Shown: positions 48,722-55,126 of the stretch, one piece after another
How positions within the stretch are numbered: the stretch's first letter is position 1
How the letters are laid out: each line of letters starts with the position of its first letter
NCBI RefSeq assembly: GCF_000710465.2
Contig: NZ_JAIZ01000167.1
Span: 3,171-58,296 of the forward strand
From: Kitasatospora sp. MBT63
GTDB lineage: Bacteria > Actinomycetota > Actinomycetes > Streptomycetales > Streptomycetaceae
Direction of reading: 5' to 3'
DNA: 55,126 nucleotides
Notes under the pieces: model-generated
What the model was told of the DNA's origin: nothing
What the model saw: only the letters and a program-made list of their open reading frames with translations
The model's database searches: none
Program-made: the position numbers and the translations under genes

Positions 48722-50587
48722 CTACCAGCTCGCCGGTGTGGGTACCGGCGGGTTGGCCGGTGAGGGCATCGGCGGCTTGGCAGGGGGCGTCGGCACCTTC
48801 GGAATCTCCGGGCTGGCGGGGGGAAGACCGAGGTACTCCCGGACCGCACCGTTGTCGGCGGTCGCGTCGGCGAGGGCAACGGCAGCGACGAAGGCACGGG
48901 CCTGGATGCGCTTGACCTCTTGAGTGGCGTCCTCGATCGGGTACCCGGCGTCGGCGAGCATCCGCACGGAGGTCTCAAGGCTGAGCACCCCGGCCTGGAA
49001 GCCCTTGGTGACCTCGTCCAGGACAGCAGCGCGATCGGTCGGCGTGTGCGGCCCCCACACCAGCTTCGCTGGCAGCGTCTCCCCTACGGGCCAGCCTTCG
49101 GCCTGTCCGGCCTGGTACAGGCGGCACACCATCTTGAACAGCAAGGCGTACTTGTGGGCGCGGGCGAGGCGCATCGCCGAGACCAGGGCGTCCAACGGGC
49201 CCAGAGCGAGCTGGAGGGCGTAGCCGGACGGCACGGCGGACGGGTCGAGTGTGCCGAGCCCGGACGAGGTCAGGCGGCTGTTGCCTGCCACCCGGTCAAG
49301 GAGATGGTCGACGCGTGCGCGCAGCTCGGCCAGCTGCGCCGACGTGTCGAGGGTGTCCATGGAACCGCCTTCGGACAGCGACCAGACGGTGCCGGCACGG
49401 ACCTGGAGCGGCAGGACGGCCCCGGTCGTCCTGTCCTTGGGCAGCCGGACGCCGGACAGGCCGATGATCGGTGTGCCGGTGGTCGCCGACGCAGCGGCCG
49501 AGTCGGAATCGGTGGCGGCCAGCTCGTCGAGGACCTGCATGACCTTGGCGATGGACGGCTGCCCCCAGTGTTCTCCCGCGTCGGGGATGGTGTTGGTGAC
49601 GTGGACGACCGGAAGGAAGTCGATCATCAGGTCGAGTGCCTGGAGGACTTCCCCGTCCGAGCGCATCCGGTAGGTAGCCTTCTCCTGGGGCAGGTTGTAG
49701 ACGTCCTCGCCCTTGAGGTCCTCCAGAAGCCATTCCGCGTCGGTGAGGTAGCACGTGATCCCGGACGAGCGGCCCGCTGCCCACGGGTAGGTGCGCGTGA
49801 TGTGGCCTGTGTCCGCATCGAGCTGGTCGCCGACAATCAGCACCGCGTCCCCACCGTCGTTGTAGGCCCAATCCCGCAGGGGCTTGCCGTCCTTGGACCG
49901 GCCGGGCTTCGTCGCCGGGCCGATCGGCCCCAGCTCGTAGGTGATCCGGCGCAGCCGCGCCTTGAGGCCGCGCCGGTCATCGGCGGGGAGCTCCCACGCG
50001 AAGTGGACCCGAGCCGGATACTCGGCTGCGTCCACCTCGTCGTCCGTCCACTCCGGGAAGTAGAAGCCAGCGTCGATCGTCCTCAGCGCCGGGCGGCCCT
50101 TGGCTGGCTCCCACGCGAGGGTGTACACCGCGTCTCCGCACCGAACCGCCGCCCGCTCGCACTGCTGGATGCGCAGCGGCAGCAGCTCCTTCTCCCCCCA
50201 CTCCCGCAGCCGCCCCTGAACCGCGAGTGCCTGAGCCGCAGCGGGCGGCTGGTCCTGGCTGCCCTGGTGCTCCGCACCCGGCACCACGATGGTCTGCTCG
50301 CTGCCGAGCATGTAGCCCAGTGCGGTGTCGATCAGTTTCGACGCATCGCCGAGCTCCCGCCGCTCCAGCCCGGTGTCGTCCCCGGCAACCGCGGCGAGCT
50401 GCCCGGCCTGGTTGTTGTCGTAGGCGGCAAGGAGTTTGTACGCCTGGAGGCGGCGGAGGTCCTCTGGCGGCACCCATCCAGCAGCCAGTTCCCCGAACGG
50501 GCCGAAGCCGCGGCGGATCGGGCTGGCCATCACCGGCTTGTAGTTCAGCCAGCTCCAGGCATCGATGACGAGATCGCGAAGGCCCAC
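48722..50587 (-). CDS. Portal protein
   Basis: 621 residues from GTG 50587. An SPP1/HK97-type portal: VMASPIRRGFGPFGELAAGW, the long helix, then AAVRCGDAVYTLAWEPAKGR and DAGFYFPEWTDDEVDAAEYP, and a Pro-rich C-terminal tail (KPPMPSPANPPVPTPASW). Forms the dodecameric channel at the capsid vertex. Confidence 0.85.
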   Translation of the reverse strand: MGLRDLVIDAWSWLNYKPVMASPIRRGFGPFGELAAGWVPPEDLRRLQAYKLLAAYDNNQAGQLAAVAGDDTGLERRELGDASKLIDTALGYMLGSEQTIVVPGAEHQGSQDQPPAAAQALAVQGRLREWGEKELLPLRIQQCERAAVRCGDAVYTLAWEPAKGRPALRTIDAGFYFPEWTDDEVDAAEYPARVHFAWELPADDRRGLKARLRRITYELGPIGPATKPGRSKDGKPLRDWAYNDGGDAVLIVGDQLDADTGHITRTYPWAAGRSSGITCYLTDAEWLLEDLKGEDVYNLPQEKATYRMRSDGEVLQALDLMIDFLPVVHVTNTIPDAGEHWGQPSIAKVMQVLDELAATDSDSAAASATTGTPIIGLSGVRLPKDRTTGAVLPLQVRAGTVWSLSEGGSMDTLDTSAQLAELRARVDHLLDRVAGNSRLTSSGLGTLDPSAVPSGYALQLALGPLDALVSAMRLARAHKYALLFKMVCRLYQAGQAEGWPVGETLPAKLVWGPHTPTDRAAVLDEVTKGFQAGVLSLETSVRMLADAGYPIEDATQEVKRIQARAFVAAVALADATADNGAVREYLGLPPASPEIPKVPTPPAKPPMPSPANPPVPTPASW

Positions 50588-50610
50588 AGTGCCCCTCCGA
50601 GCATCCAGGC

Positions 50611-50632
50611 CCCACGCCGATGATCAGCCTAC
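50611..50632 (-). repeat. Late-gene leader motif, portal copy
   Basis: Minus-strand TAGGCTGATCATCGGCGTGG just upstream of the portal start; TAGGCT could be a -10. Confidence 0.55.
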
Positions 50633-50648
50633 GCGTCCGTCATGGCGG

Positions 50649-50984
50649 TCATCCTGTGGTCGGCGCCTGAAACTCACAGCCAGCGCCGAAGGCGTTCTCG
50701 TCCAGGTCTGCTTGCCGCTGCGGACCGAGTTTGCCCCACTCGATCGCGCACAGCACCTGGGACCGCTCCTGCCCGCGCCCGGTGATCAGCGCCTGGGCGT
50801 ACCGGCCTGCGGCGATCGACCGCTTCTGCTTCACCTCGTACTGCTGGGTCCACTCAGGGCTGCCCACCTTCGGCTCGGCGGGCTTCGAAGACTCCCCCGA
50901 AGCCGCGACCGCAGCGATCCCCCCGGCGACAACAGCCACGCACGCCAGCTCCACGGCAATCAGCCGCGCCCCCTTCAGCTTCAT
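50649..50984 (-). CDS. Secreted or membrane-anchored small protein (possible moron)
   Basis: 111 residues (MKLKGARLIAVELACVAVVA): a basic start and a 20-residue hydrophobic helix, no lipobox, then a polar exported domain with two Cys (VLCAIEWGKLGPQRQ, GAGCEFQAPTTG) likely disulfide-bonded. It interrupts the TerL-portal junction, so it may be a lysogenic-conversion gene. No family recognised. Confidence 0.55.
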   Translation of the reverse strand: MKLKGARLIAVELACVAVVAGGIAAVAASGESSKPAEPKVGSPEWTQQYEVKQKRSIAAGRYAQALITGRGQERSQVLCAIEWGKLGPQRQADLDENAFGAGCEFQAPTTG

Positions 50985-51027
50985 GATCGCGAACCTACCA
51001 GCGGCTTCGGGGGCCTACCAGCGGTTC

Positions 51028-51372
51028 CTACTGGTCCGCGACCTGTTCTGCTGGCGGGCCGTACTCGGCGTGGAGCGTCGCCGGATACAACGCGCACCCC
51101 AAGGCTGCCTCTAGCCGGACGATCGTGCCGAGGTCAGGGAGTACCTCGCCTCTGGCGATCCGGCCGACCGTCGAGTGCGACATCGCCACATGGCGGCTCA
51201 GTTCCCTGTCGCTCCAGCCACGGGCGGCCATGGCGCCGTGCAGGCTCTTCGCGAACTGCATGCCCGCCACGGCCGTGAGCGGCGCATCGGCTCGCAGCTT
51301 CACGTCCGGCCACTTGCCGCTGGCAACGAAGCTAGCCGGCGGCTGGTGATCGCGGCTGCGGGGCACGCCCAT
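51028..51372 (-). CDS. XRE-family helix-turn-helix protein
   Basis: The domain is GMQFAKSLHGAMAARGWSDR ... LSRHVAMSHSTVGRIARGEV, a clear XRE helix-turn-helix with GEVLPDLGTIVRLEAALGCAL. Start taken at ATG 51372; a GTG further upstream is possible. Divergent from the IS110 transposase, so it may regulate it. 114 residues. Confidence 0.7.
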   Translation of the reverse strand: MGVPRSRDHQPPASFVASGKWPDVKLRADAPLTAVAGMQFAKSLHGAMAARGWSDRELSRHVAMSHSTVGRIARGEVLPDLGTIVRLEAALGCALYPATLHAEYGPPAEQVADQ

Positions 51373-51496
51373 CCCTTCATCGACGTCCACCTGTCCCGGC
51401 CAATCCTTCCCTGCGTCGGCGGCCCCGATGCGGCACCCCGCCAGTGGACCATGTATGGTCCACTGCGAGTTAGTGTCAACGCGGGGAGGGCGTGGC

Positions 51497-52750
51497 ATGG
51501 GCGGGGGCATCAGCAGCTTCTGGGCTGGCATCGACTGGTCCGAACACCTCAACGATGTCGCGGTGGTCGACCGGACCGGCGCTGTCGTGGCCACAGCCCG
51601 AGTCGAAGAGAGCCCTGCCGGAGTTCGGCAGGTTCTCCAGCTGCTCTCAGGTTTGCGCGCGAGCCATCAACACAGCCGCAAGGCAGTGCCGATCGCCATC
51701 GAGACCCGGCACGGCCTGCTCGTCGCGGCGCTGCGCCAGGCCGGACAGCCGGTCGTGGTCATCAGTCCAACCACCGTTGCCAGGTACCGGGGTAGGGCAA
51801 ACCCGGGCAACAGCAAGAAGTCCGATGCGCAGGACGCCGAGCTGCTGGCGAACATCCTGCGTACCGATGCCCATCTGCACCGACCGTTGCCTGCGAACAG
51901 CGGCCCCGCCGAGGCCCTCGCCGTGCTGACCCGCGCGCAGCTGCGTTCGGTGTACACCCGGCAGCACCACGTCTTCCAGCTGCGCTCCCAGCTCCGCAAC
52001 GTTCATCCGGCGGCACTGACTGCCTGGGCGCACCTTCCTGGCGGGATCCTGCGCGGCGAGGCCCGTGCTGTACTCGCACTCGCCCCAACGTCTGGTCATG
52101 CCGCTCGGCTGACGAAGAGGCAGATCTACAACGCTCTCGCCACCGGCGGCCGCACACGGCTCCTCGACGACCATGCGACCAGGCTTCGCGACCTGTTCCG
52201 CGCGCCGACGCTCCGGCAGGCCGTCGACATCGAATCGGCACTCGGCCAGTACGTTCTGACTCTCCTCGGGCTCGTCAACGAGTCAGTACGCGCCGTGAAC
52301 GAGCTGACAGAGCAAGCCATCGCGCTGTTCGACCAGCATCCGCACGCGAGCGTCTACCGCTCGTTCCCCGGTGTGGGTGGGCTGACCGGAGCGCGGCTGC
52401 TGGGCGAGATCGGCGATGACCCGACCCGCTTCGCCTCAGCCAAGGGCCTTCGCGCCTACGCTGGCGCGAACCCGTTCACCTGGGCATCGGGCACCAGCCG
52501 CTCCGTACTGCACCGCAGGATCGCGGCCAACAAACGGCTCGCCGCGTTCGGGCACCACTGGGCGTTCTCGACGCTCACGCGGTCCCCCGGCTGCCGGGCC
52601 CATTACGACCGGCGGAGGCAGCAGGGCGAGCGACACACCGCGGCCCTGCGCAACCTGTACGGCAGACTCCTCAGCTGCCTCTACCACTGCCTCCAGCATG
52701 GCGTGGACTACCAGGAGGAAGTCGCGTGGCCGACGCCGAGCACCGAGTAG
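51497..52750 (+). mobile_element. IS110-family transposase gene/element
   Basis: 417 residues from ATG 51497. DEDD domain: AGIDWSEHLNDVAVVD, IAIETRHG and KSDAQDAELLA; the C-terminal Tnp_20 domain has FPGVGGLTGARLLGEIGDDP and catalytic-serine region ANPFTWASGTS. IS110 enzymes are guided by a structured bridge RNA from the element's flanks. The gene runs against the late operon and seems intact. Upstream non-coding gap is 51373-51496; no terminal inverted repeats, as normal for the family. Confidence 0.85.
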
Positions 52751-52866
52751 CGCGTGATCCGGCGGACGGGCGACCGGACCGGAAATGCCTGAAGATGCAC
52801 CCCGGGCCGAAGAGCCCTTACGCGGGAATGGCACCCGGCCCGGCCGCCTCTCCGCCGGATCACGCG
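52751..52866 (+). ncRNA. 116-nt stem-closed element after the transposase
   Basis: CGCGTGATCCGGCGGA (52751-52766), starting one base after the transposase stop, is perfectly complementary to TCCGCCGGATCACGCG (52851-52866). The 84-nt interior folds further (CGGGCC near 52803 with GGCCCG near 52836). It could be an IS110 bridge-type RNA or a convergent terminator. The stretch 52867-52929 shows nothing more. Confidence 0.5.
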
Positions 52867-52929
52867 ACATGTCCTTCGGTTACCGCTTCGGGCCTTGGTG
52901 GCGGTAAGCCTATTGTGGCCGTTCTGCGA

Positions 52930-54465
52930 TCACCGGCGGCCGTCGAGGCGGCCGTCATCCATGCCCTTGGGCAGCAGGGCAAGTTGGTCCGGGTCAGCGA
53001 GTTCGGTGAGGCCGTGCACCGCGGCATCCATCCGGTCGGGGCTGTCCATTCCAGCCACCCATGTGACCATCTGCCCTTCCAGCTCCGGGTACTGGCCAAC
53101 GTGGTGCACCCGTCCCTGTTCGTAGAGCTGGGCGATCGGCTCAGCTCGCAGGCGCTTGCCGACCTTCGCGGTCACTTCGAGGATCATCGGCATGAGGAGA
53201 CCGCGGGTCTCGCCATCTCGCGCGAGTTGGTCCCAAGCCTGGGTAACAACTTGCCTCGCCATGTCGCCGCCGTAGTTGGACTCCACCACGATCGCGTCGG
53301 CCTGCAGTTCCATAGCGAGTCGGCAAGCGGTGACGCCCCAGTCGTTGGCTCCCATGTTGGCGGAGCGGTCGTCCAGGACGTACAGGTGGTCGTCGAAGCC
53401 AGCCGCCATGCCGATGACACCAGTCTCATCACCGACCAGGCTCTCGCCACCAGCGGGGTCGACGGCTACGACAACGCGGGCCATGTCGAGTCCGGCGAAC
53501 GCGACCGGGGTGATGCGGTGCTGGTCGATCCAGGCGCGCTGCCAGACACCACCCTCCTGAGGGCGGGGCTTCTGCTGATACAACGACCACCAGACCCGTT
53601 CGCCGACGGCCCGGCGAATCTTCTCCAGCGCCTTCGCACCGTACCGGGCTGGCCACAGCGGCTCGCCGACTGCGCGGCCGAGCGCATCGTCGGGGCTGTC
53701 TGCAATCGCGGGTAGGTCGATGATGATCCAGTCCTCGGCTGTCTCGCTGGCGAGGATGCGCCCTGCAAGGTCGTCTTCGGACCATCGGGTCTGGATGACG
53801 ATCACAGAGCCGCCGGGCTCGATGCGGGTGAGCAGCACGGACTGCCACCACTCCCAGAGGCGCCTGCGCATGGTGGGGGACTGGGCCTCTGCGTCGTCCT
53901 TGATCGGATCGTCGACGATCGCCAAATTGGCTCCCTTGCCGGTGAGTCCGCCGCCGACGCCGGCGCAGACGACTCCCCCTTCGTGGCCCGAGACGTCGAA
54001 GCGGTTCGCAGCCTTGGAGCCGGGGTGGAGGGTGATGCCGATCTGCTCGCCCCAGGTGGTGATGGCGTCCCGGATCCACCGCCCGTGGTCGTCCGCGAGT
54101 TCGGCGGAGTACGAGGCGATCATCACGCGGTGGTCTGGCTGCTGAAGCAGGTACCAGAGGGGCGCCCACCGGGCTGCGCGCCGACTCTTGCCGTGTCGCG
54201 GCGGCATGGTGAGGAGCAGGCGGATGGACTCGCCGGCTGCGATCCGCTGGAATGCGTGGTCGATGAGCGCCAGGTGCTCGGCCTGCATCTCGCGGCCGGC
54301 AGTCAGCACTGACGCGAGGGAGCCTGGGGAGCGGCGCATCGCCATGTCCCGTTCGACCTGGGCTAGCTCGGTGCGCAGCTTGGGCGAGGCTTTGGCGGCG
54401 ATGGCGCGGCGCCGGTCAGCGGGAAGGGTCCGGTACTGGGCGAGGAGCTCGGCAGTGCCCGGCAT
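52930..54465 (-). CDS. terL: Terminase large subunit
   Basis: 511 residues. ATPase: Walker A MPPRHGKS (residues 87-94), Walker B LAIVDD near 185 with catalytic acid, SVIVIQTRWSEDDLAG as the coupling motif. The RNase H-like nuclease follows: VVVAVDPAGGESLVGDETGV and DAIVVESNYGGD. Cuts and packages phage DNA. Overlaps TerS. Confidence 0.93.
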   Translation of the reverse strand: MPGTAELLAQYRTLPADRRRAIAAKASPKLRTELAQVERDMAMRRSPGSLASVLTAGREMQAEHLALIDHAFQRIAAGESIRLLLTMPPRHGKSRRAARWAPLWYLLQQPDHRVMIASYSAELADDHGRWIRDAITTWGEQIGITLHPGSKAANRFDVSGHEGGVVCAGVGGGLTGKGANLAIVDDPIKDDAEAQSPTMRRRLWEWWQSVLLTRIEPGGSVIVIQTRWSEDDLAGRILASETAEDWIIIDLPAIADSPDDALGRAVGEPLWPARYGAKALEKIRRAVGERVWWSLYQQKPRPQEGGVWQRAWIDQHRITPVAFAGLDMARVVVAVDPAGGESLVGDETGVIGMAAGFDDHLYVLDDRSANMGANDWGVTACRLAMELQADAIVVESNYGGDMARQVVTQAWDQLARDGETRGLLMPMILEVTAKVGKRLRAEPIAQLYEQGRVHHVGQYPELEGQMVTWVAGMDSPDRMDAAVHGLTELADPDQLALLPKGMDDGRLDGRR

Positions 54466-55001
54466 CAGCGGTCCTCGCCTTCGGTTGCGGCGATGAGCTG
54501 CGCCAGCTCTGTCGAGGTGATGGCCTCCAGGGTGATCGGGCCTTCGTCTGGGCCGGACAACTCGGTTCGGCTTGGCTGGTCGATGCCGAGTAGCCGGGCG
54601 TCGCGCTCCAAGATCCGGACGGCACGGTCGATGGCGGGCAGGTCGCCGTCTTTGACCGCGCGACGGAACGCCACGAAGAAGAGCCTCTCCAGCCGCATGT
54701 GGTGGACCAGACGCAGCTCGTCGACGGACACGCCGAGGTCGGTGTGCCGCTCCTGGAGGGCGAGTTGGACGTCTTTGCAGGCGTATCGGATCAGCGCCGG
54801 GTCGTCCGGTGGCTCCTTGCCCTTGGCGTACAGGTCGGCCCCGTAGCCCTGCGGGTAGGCGATCCGGTCGGAGTTGATCGTCGGGTCAGCGGCGAGCTTG
54901 CGACCAATGGTGAGCCAGTCGACGCCGGCCAGCTGGAGTTCGATGGCGTCGGCGCGGCGCTGCGAGATGGCAGCGCGCTGCGCCTTGGTGGGGCGGGCCA
55001 T
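54465..55001 (-). CDS. terS: Terminase small subunit
   Basis: 178 residues from ATG 55001 (MARPTKAQRAAISQRRADAI) with GGAGG nine bases upstream. An N-terminal helix-turn-helix (AIELQLAGVDWLTIGRKLAA) and a central coiled oligomerisation region (VDELRLVHHMRLERLFFVAF). It recognises the pac/cos site. Confidence 0.8.
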   Translation of the reverse strand: MARPTKAQRAAISQRRADAIELQLAGVDWLTIGRKLAADPTINSDRIAYPQGYGADLYAKGKEPPDDPALIRYACKDVQLALQERHTDLGVSVDELRLVHHMRLERLFFVAFRRAVKDGDLPAIDRAVRILERDARLLGIDQPSRTELSGPDEGPITLEAITSTELAQLIAATEGEDR

Positions 55002-55025
55002 GGCGCGGATCCTCCGTCCGGTGCG

Positions 55026-55055
55026 CCCCCGCGCCACCGCCCATGATCCCTTACT
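55026..55055 (-). repeat. Late-gene leader motif, TerS copy
   Basis: Minus-strand GATCATGGGCGGTGGCGCGG before TerS; a degenerate version of the portal and scaffold copies. It marks the start of the late operon. Confidence 0.5.
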
Positions 55056-55070
55056 CGAGGTGCTCGCCGC

Positions 55071-55126
55071 TCAGCGGTGGTCGCAGTGGCCGGGGGCCAG
55101 CACGTGTGGACGTGGTGGCCCCCGGC
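55071..55126 (-). CDS. Possible C-terminal end of a further phage gene
   Basis: A minus-strand frame enters at the window edge and stops at 55071, ending HVLAPGHCDHR. The Cys/His pattern would suit an HNH-type nuclease tail next to the terminase, but only 17 codons are seen and a hairpin overlaps it. Confidence 0.3.
   Translation of the reverse strand, partial: RGPPRPHVLAPGHCDHR
55089..55126. promoter_or_regulatory. 11-bp perfect inverted repeat at window edge
   Basis: GCCGGGGGCCA (55089-55099) and TGGCCCCCGGC (55116-55126) flank GCACGTGTGGACGTGG. A terminator or regulator ahead of the late operon is likely; the end of the arm coincides with the window edge. Confidence 0.5.

Noticed and set aside
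1..55126. CRISPR arrays
   Set aside because: No regularly spaced repeats with unique spacers; the only regular repeats are the 11.6-kb palindromes and coding repeats in the fibre and tape measure genes.
1..55126. Complete tRNA or rRNA genes
   Set aside because: The only TTCGAATC T-arm found is the truncated tRNA-Thr at 1021; no other cloverleaf was seen.

Overview
The window is very GC-rich actinobacterial DNA, almost certainly Streptomyces or a close relative. Support comes from strong codon bias, GTG and TTG starts, a WhiB-family protein, an RsbW-like/XRE regulatory pair and tail/capsid families typical of Streptomyces siphophages. Bases 1 to about 1,020 look like host chromosome: the 5' end of an alpha/beta hydrolase gene divergent from a TetR regulator, with palindromic operators between them. 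At 1,021-1,062 lies the 3' third of a tRNA-Thr (anticodon CGU) on the minus strand with no matching 5' half. This is the signature of an attachment-site copy left by a tRNA-integrating element. Everything to its right is read as one prophage whose other end, with the integrase and the intact tRNA, is outside the window.

Almost all prophage genes are on the minus strand. From low to high coordinates: (i) early/replication/recombination module, 1.5-16 kb: two methyltransferase-like proteins, RuvC-like nuclease, WhiB-like factor, replication-type winged-helix protein with four 18-bp palindromes inside its gene, RecB/Cas4-like nuclease, Sak4-like ATPase and many small hypotheticals. Repeated promoter-like sites and a repeated leader (GACCTCTTGGAGA) precede several of these genes. 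(ii) Lysis, 16.2-17.7 kb: holin-like protein, amidase endolysin, coiled-coil membrane protein. (iii) Tail, 17.8-31.4 kb: fibre, minor tail proteins, distal tail protein, tape measure, frameshifted chaperone, tail tube, terminator and neck proteins. (iv) A 13-kb cargo island, 31.5-44.8 kb, lying between the MuF-like head gene and the neck genes. (v) Head and packaging, 44.7-55 kb: MuF-like protein, capsid, decoration, scaffold, portal, TerL and TerS. This last block is itself interrupted by a small secreted protein gene, an XRE gene and an IS110-family transposase followed by a long stem-closed structured element.

The cargo island is the main novelty. It carries a complete pathway from GTP to preQ0 (FolE, QueD, QueE, QueC) without QueF or a recognisable tRNA-guanine transglycosylase. 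In the same tightly overlapping minus-strand run are a phosphoribosyltransferase, a radical SAM enzyme, a GT-A and a GT-B glycosyltransferase, a PIG-L deacetylase, a 5'-3' exonuclease-fold protein, a DUF6884-like protein, and an unusual reverse transcriptase (FADN instead of YADD) paired with a formylglycine-generating-enzyme-fold protein. Such an RT/FGE-fold pair recalls diversity-generating retroelements, but I found no template/variable repeat pair. A 157-nt structured gap precedes the RT. The best inference is a prophage-borne pathway for a glycosylated 7-deazapurine nucleoside or nucleic-acid modification with an associated retroelement; the product is unknown. An RsbW-like/XRE/GNAT accessory module of host type flanks it.
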